From positions 13,082,001 to 13,146,000 of the forward strand of contig CM060733.1 of assembly GCA_030704615.1 (NCBI GenBank): 64,000 nucleotides of DNA, in the 5' to 3' direction. Each line of letters starts with the position of its first letter. Position 1 is the stretch's first letter. Positions 28,233 through 39,305 of the stretch are shown here, in pieces. This stretch comes from Takakia lepidozioides (lineage: Eukaryota > Streptophyta > Takakiopsida > Takakiales > Takakiaceae). The notes beneath the pieces were generated by a model. It made no database searches. It was given only the letters and a program-made list of their open reading frames with translations, and was not told the origin of the DNA. The position numbers and the translations under genes are program-made.

Positions 28233-31200
28233 ATGGAGGCAAATTTCTTTCAGGAGCTAGAACAGTCGACAGGGGAAACTTTATTGCGTGTGGGGAAACG
28301 TCAGTCTCGTGCTGAGAAAGCAGCCCTTCTGATCAGCCTTGGCAAATGTAGCAAGAAATCGATTGCTAAGGTGTGTGAGGTCATCGTCCATCAAACTGCT
28401 GGAGCATTAGCTGCTTTTAAGGATTTGCATCATACACGGCCACAGGGTGGTAGGGCGGATATTTCTGGCTTATTAGTGACTCCCTTACCCTATGACCATG
28501 TGAAGAGTAGCAGCGCGGTCCTTGAAAGAGACACAGACTCTTCTTCTGTCTCACATGTGATCACACCACAGCAACAGTCGGCCTCATTGACGACTGCAGA
28601 AACAAGCCCTTTGAAGACTCCATCGCCGCCCAAGCGCGGAAAGAGGCGTAAATTGGCCTCAAAACAAACTAGTTCTCATTTGGTTTCAGCGGAAGGCTCC
28701 ATTCACACTTCTCAATTGGAAACAAACCCGGCAGGTCAGAGTTCCAAAGTCTCCACCAACCAGGAAGAAAGAACACCCCTGCTTTCGAAAGTTAAGAGCC
28801 TTCAGGACCATGACTATGTGATAGCGACCTTGGGAGGGTGTGTACTTGTTTGCCAAACGGCGATATCTCTCTCACAAAGAACGATTGCCTCAGGGATTCT
28901 CTTTCCAGCTGTGTTAGGACTGCATGATGCGCTTGTGAATTTGGAGGGTGAAATCCTCCTGCAAGACTCCATAGCCACATTGTGCGAGACATGGTGGCAT
29001 GATGGTCTACCAGGAAGAGAGTCTCTGATTGCGCAGTCCCTCCCGTTTCTTCTCTCGAAGTCCCTGGACTCAGGCCGCAAAGGAGATGTGCGGCGTATCT
29101 ATGGCATGAGAGAGGCACTTACTTTGCTGGATTTCCGGGTAAGGCGAGATAAGCCAGTTATGGAGTGGAATTTTAGCTGGGTTTGATGGTCTGAAAGGTA
29201 GTTTTGAATCATGGGCAGACCAAAGCTCGTCTAACGCTGAAGTCCAATATGAAAGTATGATAGACGTCATGCAGGCCTTTTGATGTGGCATCCATAATCT
29301 TGATTGGGTTTGGTTTGTGCTGCTGACCTCTTTGTTGAGAAGTGCCTGGGGAAAAAGTGGGATTTTAAAGATTTCTTGTAATATTTTGGAGTTCGCTCTC
29401 TGTAGCTCCAATCTGCCCGTTGAATTTTTTCTTTACTGTTCTTGATCATAGTTTTGGGCAGTTTGTTGGGAGTCCCATTCCTTTCCAATTCTTTCTTCTC
29501 TTATTGTAATTGCAAGGCTTTGTCTCTCCCTCCTTGGCAAGCATTAAGTCATTCATGTGTGTTTGGACTACTTAAAGGAGGGTTAACCACTGTATGGGAT
29601 GTCAGAAAACATTTACTTGGATGTTTGCTGTGTCTGGAGACACCAAACCATGCCAAAGAGCATCTGAGTGTCTGAAGAGCATGTAATTACCAAGGGGTCC
29701 TAGAACATTTGTACTGAAAGACCAAGGTAGTGCTATAATGCCACAAGTCAGTGCTGTGTTTGTTTGGCATTGAGTCAAATTGTACTCTCTAATCGATGTA
29801 TGACTACAGGATGAGAGCATCGATGACTTGAAGCGTCTGTTGATAAAGGCGGTGATAACACCCTTGTACCTGAGAGTGGGGGAGGGCAGACGTTTCATTG
29901 CCTTCTTGTTCGGGCTCGACGAGCAGTTGGTCAAGGAGCTGCTTGTCATTGTTCGTTCCCAGATCCCATTTGGCCGCAGGTATCATATTGAATGTTGGCT
30001 GCCAACCTCTGATGATAAATCTCTAGGTCTCTCTTAAATTGTCCAATCTGATTGTGTATTGGCATTCTTCAAACATGTACACCAATGGGGGCAGCTGACA
30101 AATTTGTTGGGCCATTTTGCTGCCTTGGTTGTTCTGGTAGATAAACTGTGTATCTGCCAAATTGGGCTCCCAACAGAGCCATGTTCACAGGTTTTGTCAA
30201 AGCAGACCAGAATTTTGAGTCTATTATGTGAACAATGAGGGTACAGATCAATTCTGGAGGCATATGGGGAGATTCTATATCGAGCATGGAAAGCAGCCAC
30301 AGGGGATTGTTTGTATGAGATTGAGCACTCTGGAATCCAGGGTTTGATAGAAGGAGCGCTCTATGCTTCCACCAAATCACTGGGAGCAGCAGTTCGGACT
30401 GTGCTTGAAGGGTTCACCAGTCAGCGCACGGAGCGTGGGGTTGAAGCCATGCTGTTCCGATTGCATGAGCCTCTCTTGTTTCGGGCATTACAGGTTATAC
30501 CTATGTTCTCTTCTCCATGAGTGCGTATGCCATAAGGGACACTCCCAACTGCATTACTTGCCATACATGTACCAGAAAGTTGTGCATGGATGGGAATTGC
30601 TTTGATTTCCTTTCTAGGTTCCCATTAAGTTCAAGGAACAACATCCTTTCAGGGATTTGTTTTTGCTCAATTGTTTGTGGAATGATCACGTCAAGTTGTT
30701 TTGCAGGTTGCCAACTCAAACGTGCGCCGAAATGCTCTGTTGCTTTTGGTTGATGTGTTCCCCCTACAAGACCCCGAAGCGTGTAAAGAAGATAAAGAGG
30801 CCTTACTACAGAAGCAGTTTATTCTCTTTGACAAACTTTTACTGGATTTGAGTCCTGAGGTGCGGAGTGTGGCTGTGGAGGGTGTGTGCCGCATCCTCCG
30901 TCTTTTCTGGGAGGTCTTTCCCTCTGCTACAACGGTGAGCTATTTGCTCAAACTTGGATGCAGTTAGCAAGTATCGCTTACTGAGATATTTACAGGCTTG
31001 TCTGAGGGGGTAGGGTTCCCAGGTCTCCTGGCTGGCAGTCTCCCCGTGACCCAGCCATACTAAGGCAGCCATGCTGTATCTGAGTGTTTTCTCCATTCTA
31101 ACCGCCTTTGAAGTGCCCTCTAGACTTAGATGGAGCAAACAGGGAAAACCAACCATTCTTTTGACAAAAAACTAATTCTGTTAGTGTGTGATGGAACTGG

Positions 31201-34200
31201 TACACGTTAACCCAGTTTCTGGCTTTCTGAAAAATGCAGGTTTCGATTCGATTCCTTATAAAACCAATGCCAAAATCCATTGGAGGGTCAAGTGTCTTCT
31301 GGACACAAGTGTCACTGATTAAGATTTTGTGTACGTATCTCATAGGTGAAATATCTGACTAAAGTGGTGGACGAGATGGCCCACGATTCATCAAGCCCAA
31401 CAGTGAGGCTGGCAGTTCCACAGGGGTTGGTGTATTTGCTCGAGAATCCACAAAGCCATGCTGTGCTCCGGGCAATGCTGCCACGCCTTGCCCCTTTGCT
31501 GGACGATGCTGATCTACGCGTGCGGGTTGCAGCTGCTGATTTATTGCTAGCTATCAAAGGCATTCGTGCCATTCCTTTTCATAAAGTAGGTTTTATTCTC
31601 TTTTCTTTAAATATAAGAAAACAAGATAACTTGGCTATCCAGCAATCAAGACATGTGAAGGTGGCCTTTCCAAATATCAATAGCTAGGGTTGCTTTTTAA
31701 GAGTGAGTGACGCCTGGAATATTAGTCTGTCAACATTATGACAGAAAGTGTATCGATACCACTTTAGTACTCCTGCTAAGTCATCGAAATTCTTTTTCTA
31801 CAAAGAATTGAAGAGTCAAACATTTAGGTTGGGTATGTTTGGATCATGACTGGTGTCTGTTTACAATCTCTCTTGCATTTTTCAAAGATCTTATAGCATT
31901 GCAAACTGTGCAAGTAGTAATTGAGCAAAGGATTGGATTTACTGCACTTTCCATATGGGCTGTCTTTAACATATTCTCTGTGTGTTTTAGCTGTCCAGGG
32001 GTTTTTCTCTCAAAGAGCAGCCCAAAGATACCTACTCATCAAGAGATCCTCAAAGATGGAAAGCCTCATGCAGATATGCTACCAAATATTTCTCATCCTC
32101 ATGATGGAAGGGATTGGCTGTCCATAAGCTCTTTGAGCTTCCCGTGCATGTTATAAAGTTCCTTTCTTTCTCTTGTCCCATAAGCTCTTCGAGCTTTCTG
32201 TGGACGTTGTAAAGTACCAGTTCATTTCATTTCTTTCTTGAGACCAAATTACCTTTCAGCACCCTTATCTCCTTCCCTCTTGAGGGCATTGGGGCGGTTC
32301 AGGGTGGGTTCCCACAACCTACGGATAGAGACTGGCAGATGGGAAAACCTGCAACGGGAGGACCGCCTATGTCCAGCTTGCATAGGGCGCAGCAAGGAAA
32401 TTGAAACTGAAGAACACTTCTTCTTCTACTGCCCTCTATACTACGAGATCCGTGGGAGATTTCACTGTTTATTCAGTGGAACCCAAACTCTCACTGATGT
32501 CTTTCACTATGAGGATAAAAAATGCATGGCAGCCTACCTACACGAGGCCTTCACCGTTAGACAATCGCTAGAACATTAATTGTGGTTTCTGGATTTGTTC
32601 CTCTCTCATGTTTTCTTCCATTTTGTCCCATAAGCTCTACGAGCTTTCCGCGGACGTTATAAAGCACCATTTCATTCATTTCATTTCATTTCTTCTCTTA
32701 CAGGCAAGCAATGGCCACAAGGCTACGGCAAACAATGTCTTATGAGTACATTCTTACAGGCAAGCAATTGAACTCTCTTTCAACTGTGTGTTGACTGCTA
32801 CAGGTGGCAAGATTGGACTCCCTGCTGTCCTCTTTGGAAACTGACCATTCTTCGGTTGCTAGTCGACTCACCAGGCTTCTCCTTCCCTCCTACTTCCCTT
32901 CAAAAATATCAGTGACTGATGCATGCCACCGCTGCTTGGCACTAGTTAAGAGATCTCCACAGGCTGGAGCCCGGTTTTGCGAATTTGCCCTGTCAGAGGG
33001 TGCCTCGCCATCTTCCCTTCTAGAGCTCATCAAAGTCTTCAGCAGTGTGGCTATAGCAGCAACAGGTAGTTTCTGTGTGATTTTGAAAGTTGTGTCCGAA
33101 GCTCTAGATTTTGATTGTGCCTGGAAGTGAGCTGGGTGGTTCTGAGGTGTCTTTCTTTACAATTCCTATCTCGCTGACACTGCATCCGCTCTTCCTTTTC
33201 TGAATGACGATGGCAGATGTGGATGGTGAGGCTCAAGAAGGAGCACTGACTGCACTCGCAGCAGTATGCCACAGCTTAGCAGCAATGGAAGAGTGGAGGG
33301 TAGCCATGGGGGAGGTTCTGACAGGGGAGGCTCTGATGGCACTTGTCAATTGTGCTCCCAGTGCTGGGGCGCGTTCGACAGTGCTACGACTAGCGTCAGT
33401 TTTGCCCCCCAAAGAGGTACGTCCTACCTCATTATACTCCTACGCCAAAAAGCTGCTTAATCTTCTGGTGGCATGAAATGAATAGAATACTCTCAAGTCA
33501 TTGCTGTCCCTGCATCTAACCGTGGTTAGTAGACCACTGGCTGCTGACCAAGTGCATTGTGATTATTTTCCCATTTGTGTAGGATGTCCCGAAGCTGGTT
33601 GCTTACTGCGGCAAAGTTGTGATGGAAAGTTTGCCAGTGTCTTCCCCTGAGCCAGGTGCATGCCAGGAATTAAGGGCGGTGCATTCTTTTGTGCTCAATT
33701 GGGGTGGATTTGATGACCTTCTCTGGGCTCTTATAGCACCCCTTTCGGACACAACTATGGATGGGAAGCGGACACAGAGCCCCAAGTCTTTGATTGCAAA
33801 AGATTGGAAAAGGAATAAGCGTGTCAAGAACGCTTCACCAAACTTCAAAGCTATGTTGACAAGCGGCTCATCACGGAGCAAGAAGTCCTTTGGTCATCCT
33901 AGCTCTAGGGTGGCAGCGGATGACAAATCAATAGCAGCTGCTAGATCTGCTTGGCAGGTAGTAATTTGTGCAGCCCTCCCATCGGAAGTTGCTTTCTGCT
34001 GAATTAAGTTGTTCATTCATGCTTGTCTGTCTGTGTGTCAGGAGTCTGTAACTCATCTCTCTCTTGCTACATGTAACTTTCAGTGCAAGCACAGGCCATG
34101 TTCTCTCTGCTGTGATGTGGTAGAGGACGACATTAGCACTGGCGAACTTTGAAAACATGCTGTCCAGTATGATGTGACTTACATGTCTTCTTTACTGACA

Positions 34201-37200
34201 GGATGATGGGATTACTGTCACCGATGTGATGGGAAACTAGTTGAGTGGCATAGCCCATGGTTTTCAACTGAGTGGCTGAGTATTTTTATTTGTGCCCTCA
34301 AGAGTATCCGACATCCAAAGTAGGAGCAGTCAATGAGCACATGTTCCTCTCTTTATTGACATATCCCTTCATTTTCTTTACTCCTGTTTATGTCGATTGA
34401 ACTGGCATAATTGAACAAGTGCTTTGCCCATAAGGCTTTGGTTTCAAATTTGAGATATTGGACCGTTAGTGTAAGCTAGAGATATAGAAAAATAAAACAT
34501 GGGCTCACTTTCTTGCATCAAACATGCAGCTCGAGAATCTTCTTTTGGAGGATGAGACTAGGAGGGCAGTTCTTACAAGTGCCGCTTTGGGAGAGCTTTT
34601 GGCTTGTCTGAGATCAGCAGCTCAAGCAGCTATTGAGAATGCTGGGAGTTATGATGGCAATCAGCTGCTGCTCCCGCAGACACTAGCAGTATCGCCAATC
34701 CTTGCATATGTGAAACTGTGTGTGTTTTTGGCTCTCAATGAAAGTGAGGTGGGAAGGGAAGTCACGGCTTCCAATAGCAAAGGATGCAAGAAGGCAGCGA
34801 TGCCTGCTGCAACACCAAATAGTGTTGCAATACATCAAGTAAGTTCGTGTGACATGTGATTAGCTGTTATGAGGGTGCTATCCTTTTCACTTTTTTATTC
34901 AATGCATATGCTTCATTAGAAACTCATCTGGGAAAGACATAGGTGGACCAATGATAGCTTTTTTTCCAGAAGACGTTGGATGCAATGATCGAGGAGCTGG
35001 TGGGGTGGACAATGCATTCACTGGAAACTGCTGCAAGAGCTGTTGACTCTCCTCTGACGCCACCGACCCGAAATTCAAAGATCAAGGCCAAGGCAAAGGA
35101 AGGAGTACAAAGCAGCCGTAGATTGCGGCAGAGGAGACCCCTTTCAGATCTGAACTCCAAAAGCATCCAAGGTCACTTCTTTCATCTCTTTCCCTCCGCC
35201 TTTAATTTAAACTCAGGGCAGGAAGCCTACCTTTGAACAGCAAACAGAAGCAGAGAGGAAAGGGAGAGTGCAATTGCCCGTTGTGTGGGCAATCTGAAGA
35301 CAGTATTCATTTTCTGATACACTGTCCGGGGTTCTCTCCCAAAGAGACGCTCTCTTCAAATCTATTAAGGGAATTGTGCCTGTACCCCTGTTTACCAACT
35401 TTGAAAGTCTCGAGGCTGAGCCAAAAGCCCAGGCCCTCCTGAGGCCTAGTTTTTGGGCAAATCACACACAGCAGATTGATGCTTGTGTGAAGGGATTTCT
35501 AGAGGATATCTGGAAAACCCGGATTAATTCTTTATATGGAGGTAAGTCTTACTACCAACGTCAGCCCCTGACAGAGGTAGGTTCTGTCCCTTTTGTTCCC
35601 GCTCAAACTGGGCGCGGGGTCAATGGCCACAAGGCTACGGCAAACAACGTCTTATGAGTACAATCTTTCCCTCCGCCTTCTTTCAGCCGCTTCTATCACT
35701 TTTGCATCCTGTTCACACCAGGATTCATAGCTTGCTTGAGGGACTCTGGAAGGGCACAATGTAATCCATCATACTCTACCATTGATTATAGTCCCTTCTT
35801 TTTTCCTCTTGACCCTCTTTCCTGACTCCTCTTCTCTTCTCTGCCCAAACCAGGGTGGGGTCAATGTCACAAGATTGAGTGTAATGAGTACAGCTTCTTT
35901 CTTCCTTTGTCTACTTCTAGCCAAGGAAAAATGTGCTTCGCTTTTTTGGTCACTAGACACATATGTAGTGTTCTTGGGTTTATCAACCATCTTATCATTG
36001 CCTCTAAGGAGCTCGAGCTAAATCAGACTGCACATTTTCTTATCAAAGGTGTTAGACAATTATGCTATTTTTATTTGAGGGGCATTTGTCCTCAACTGCA
36101 GTCTCTTTCTCTAAAGTTATACAAGTTCTCTGCATGTGCCGGCATGACAGGGCCAAGCAATGACCATGGTGATGTCTGCAAGGCTGGTAGTATTCTCCTG
36201 ACATCCAGGATCGTTGCAGCTGTGCTACGTTGTGTGGTGGATGCTGTAGCTCTGGGGTTGGTGACTGTACCATCAGTACAGGAGAAATTGTCCAGTTTTG
36301 CTTCGAACACTACCAAGTGGACACTTTCAATGGCTGTTGCACTCCCCTTTGCAAAGGATCAGTTGCCAGAGAAGCCTGAATGGGATTTGGAGTCCTCTCC
36401 TTTGGCAAAACAAAACTCGAATGCAGCTGAACTTTTAACCTGTGCCAGATCTATGGTGACTCACGCAGCTAAACTTGCCTACCTTTTTGCTAAGAGTGGA
36501 GTGACTGCCATTGGGTCTACAATTGCTCATAGCCTTCTTGATGGTATCACCCTTCGTGAGGTTACTACAAACGTAGTCGTTGGCCCCTTGATCCGCCAAT
36601 GGCTCCCAGATCTCCTCATTGCTGTTGCATCAGACCCAGAGTGTTGTGCCATTGGTGACCAAACAGGAGAGACTGATCCAGTGGGGATGCAGCCTGAGAA
36701 TGGGAAAACTGATTTCACTCTGAAGGTTTCTCATTCCTGGATTGCTAACCTAGCTGCTGCAGCTTTTGAATCTATGGAAGATTCGGGCACTACTGCCGTG
36801 TCTCAGCAAAGGCAGCCCACAAATGATAGCTCTTTACATTCGGCCAGGGAAACTGAGCCCTTACCAGGAGAATTAGTAGAAGCAGGGAAGGCAGAAAACC
36901 CTACAGCTGATGTAGGATGTGTGAGCAATATTGTAAGCTTGCTACACAGAGGGGATGCCAGAATAGTGAAAGGTTTTGCTCATCTTTTGGTGAGTTATGC
37001 TGGGAAAGCACTGGAAGAACGAGATTATGTTGGCGCAATTGGGGCTCTTGATCTCATCTGTAACAGATTGTTGCTTTGCACGGCTTCTCCTGTGAGGCAG
37101 TTCAAAATGACACTTGGCAACAGGACGTTGGCGGATCTACATGCCATCAATAGTCAGATTAGTGTGGGACTGCATACAGCTCGTAAGAAAGGAATGCGCC

Positions 37201-37259
37201 AAAATTTGGACATGTCTAGACAGCTAGTGGAATTGGTGCTTTTGGCAAATGCAGCTTGA
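28233..37259 (+). CDS. condensin-II subunit CAP-G2
   Basis: This is the HEAT-repeat kleisin-binding subunit (NCAPG2/CAP-G2) of condensin II, which shapes mitotic chromosomes and interphase nuclei. Eleven exons: 28233-29138, 29810-29979, 30247-30493, 30707-30934, 31346-31585, 32804-33065, 33217-33416, 33583-33957, 34530-34838, 34970-35171 and 36151-37259. They give 1415 residues, longer than the roughly 1150 of human NCAPG2, mainly from Ser/Lys-rich spacers in exons 1, 8 and 11. Diagnostic blocks are SILEAYGEILYRAWKAATGD (exon 3), RSVAVEGVCRILRLFWEVFP (exon 4), RLLLPSYFPSKI with AGARFCEFALSEGAS (exon 6), and HEAT-like helices throughout. All introns are GT-AG and phases close. Introns 5 and 10 carry LINE insertions. 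The start is the first ATG giving the family-like N-terminus; a short upstream frame precedes it. Confidence 0.93.
32115..32695 (+). mobile_element. LINE-B 3' fragments with stem-loop and CATTT tail
   Basis: In CAP-G2 intron 5. An open stretch, 32238-32579, encodes the C-terminal domain of a non-LTR reverse transcriptase: RFRVGSHNLRIETGRW followed by a C-x2-C-x12-H-x4-C zinc finger (CPACIG...EEHFFFYC). It ends at a stop and is followed by a 3' tail, CCCATAAGCTC with a hairpin, then ACGTTATAAAGCACC, then repeats of CATTT (about 32625-32690). Two more copies of the tail lie upstream at about 32119 and 32178, so this is a pile-up of at least two 3' ends. Confidence 0.75.
32713..32751 (+). repeat. 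39-bp LINE-A 3' end between perfect 17-bp duplications
   Basis: The 39 bases from GGCCACAAGG to GAGTACAT match the last bases of LINE-A. They are bounded by identical TCTTACAGGCAAGCAAT copies at 32696-32712 and 32752-32768. This is the hallmark of target-primed integration of an extremely 5'-truncated copy. It lies directly downstream of the LINE-B tail in CAP-G2 intron 5. Confidence 0.88.
35203..35663 (+). mobile_element. LINE-A 3' insertion, 461 bp, with 16-bp target duplication
   Basis: In CAP-G2 intron 10. The insertion encodes the reverse transcriptase C-terminus with a zinc finger (CPLCGQSEDSIHFLIHC near 35275-35325) across frame breaks, then the non-coding 3' end finishing CTTATGAGTACAA. 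Identical TCTTTCCCTCCGCCTT copies flank it (35187-35202 and 35664-35679). It has no poly(A) tail. The perfect duplication suggests a fairly recent event. Confidence 0.88.
35810..35900 (+). repeat. decayed LINE-A 3' fragment
   Basis: About 200 bases after the 461-bp insertion, a divergent copy of the same 3' end is seen: CTGCCCAAACCAGGGTGGGG, then GTCAATG and TAATGAGTAC. No target duplication was recognised. It appears older than the neighbouring copy. Confidence 0.5.
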
Positions 37260-37272
37260 AAATCAAACTACT

Positions 37273-37424
37273 GTACATTATCTTGTAGAGTCTTGACACA
37301 TTCGAAGTGGAAATGTGTGATAGTCATTTTGATGATTTGGAGTTAAAAGTATTGTACATTATCTTGTACACATTCGAAGTGGAAATGTGTGACAATCATT
37401 TTAATGATTTGGAGTTAAAAGTAT
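37273..37424 (+). repeat. two-copy tandem duplication in the CAP-G2 3' flank
   Basis: GTACATTATCTTGTA starts at 37273 and again at 37354, and each copy continues through CATTCGAAGTGGAAATGTGT to TTTGGAGTTAAAAGTA. The first copy has about 10 extra bases. Each carries a short inverted repeat, ACACATT/AATGTGT. This stretch begins only 14 bases after the CAP-G2 stop, so it probably lies in the 3' untranslated region. Confidence 0.85.
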
Positions 37425-38780
37425 GTGCCTCTTGTAGTCACACCTTTATCCTTTACATTAAGTTGTAGATTTCTATGTACAGATTGTGTCTCTGCCTCTT
37501 CACAGATAGTCTGGTATGAGTCTCTCAGCACTACTGGAACCATCCATTGGGCAAGGCAGATGGTTGAAACTTGAAACCTTTTCATCACAGAAGGGAGCTA
37601 ATAATGGCGCCTTACAAAAATTCTCAGCTGACAAACTTCAGGAGAAGTGAACACATACAGAACACTTCCTCACATTCTACATCACCATGAATTTTCAGGA
37701 GTCAAACAAGAGCCCTATATGATTTCCTTGCAGGTCTTTCCCTCTACTTGGCTAAGATTCTCCACCATGCAACCAAAGTGTTCAATTGTAGAAAGAGAAC
37801 ATGATCTGGACACATAGGATTACTTCTTTTGTTGGAATTGTTCAGAACAGAGGACACGGAGGCTCAACTGTTGTCGCTGTGCTCTATCACCAACGACTTG
37901 CATGTTTAGAGTTTCCTTCATCCTCTGCCTGACTTCTCTCTACCTGTTAATTCTCGGGGAAGCTGCAAACATTCGCTTAATGCCAGAATGCCTATGTTAT
38001 GAGTTATTTCTGTCCTTGTTTGTTGCCTCTATAGAGCTTGTCCGTAAATATTCTTGTCGGAAGAGAGCACCAAGGTCATGTAGCAAAAAGGGTCATATTT
38101 TCTTTGACGTTGTTGCTTCCTTAACGCTGGGTGCAATAGAGCATGACTAAGTTTTCATTCCACAAATTTTGCTCTCTAGCTGTAATTTAATATTCTGATC
38201 AAATGACTTCGGAAGCTGATGCAGCTTTATTCGGAGAGTCCAGTGGTATTCTTCGAATAAGGGTCACTCAAATAAAGGAGAATCCCATAGGATCTCTATT
38301 GAGAGGTAATAAGGCTTGTGATCGATTCATGGTTTTACGAGGTTTTGCAGGGGCAAAATCCTTTATGGCACGTAGTGAGACGGTAGTTACATTTACTTCA
38401 AGCAAACAGTCTCGTAACCCAAGAGTTTAGTTGGTCTAATCCATCTTGTCCAAAGCTCATGACTAATGCAAAGTTTTGACAATACAGTGGTTTCAAGCTC
38501 ATCTGATTGCGATCCAATGAGTGAGCTCAGTTCTGTACTAATATATTGAGCCTGATTGAAACAGAATTGCTGCCTCTAAGGCTAACTAATCCATGCAGAC
38601 ACAACCAGAGTATTTAGTTTTGCAAAAGAGGTATGCATAAAGAATGTTGGCTCCAAGTATCCTCCCCTGTATGTCTTGATAAAATTCTGAGAAGTAGGGG
38701 GCCTCAAATTTTGAACGCGGGAATAGGGATCTGATGTGGGAAGGAATGGGGACACGTCAGATTGGGTCCCTGCCCTCTCT
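37425..38780. other. intergenic, no gene seen
   Basis: No recognisable coding sequence. Reading frames near 37900-38150 and 38200-38430 have no family resemblance and no supporting splice context. Nothing else is visible. Confidence 0.5.
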
Positions 38781-39305
38781 TTACAACCAATATATTATTG
38801 CACCGGATGTCCCATGAAGAATTCCAGATTCATGCACAACATTGAGTGCATCAAATGTCGCCTTCACCGCTTCTGGGGTCAAAGCTCCTGCAAAACGTGC
38901 ATCCAACATATCAGTACCCTACTACATGTAACACAAGTAAACGACTGCCCTACTACACGAACACAGTAAAAGCAAGCTTGTTATGTAACATACCCATTCC
39001 AATTTCATGACCGTTGATGACTTCTGTTGCAATGTACACAACTTGGCCCTCGCAGTAGTCCCATACGATACAAGCTCCGGTACATATTTTCCCCAGTACT
39101 TCTTCAGCTTGTAATAGGCCATTATCTCAGTCAAGAGAGCCTGTACACATATTACATGAGTCGCAGATATACATTTTATTTGAGTAACACTGTCTGCACG
39201 TAAAACATACGAATCTATTTCTTGGAAGATATCCCAACGGCCCATTAGGGATATTGGATAACTAACTCCTCTGGACCTGTGCTGAGTACCAAAGGGAGGA
39301 AAGCT
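38781..39305 (-). pseudogene. protein-kinase-like domain remnant
   Basis: On the - strand three blocks read like a diverged kinase fold. A first exon encodes MGRWDIFQEIDSY (about 39199-39300). A second, 38994-39140 with AG/GT borders, encodes ALLTEIMAYYKLKKYWGKYV and PELVSYGTTA, then needs a frameshift to continue as GQVVYIATEVINGHEIGM. A third begins at 38887 with GALTPEAVKATFDALNVVHE followed by SGILHG. In such proteins HESGILHGD marks the catalytic loop, but here the Asp is lost and a stop follows within 10 codons (38781). The frameshift and missing Asp argue for a pseudogene. Family assignment rests on pattern only. Confidence 0.5.
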
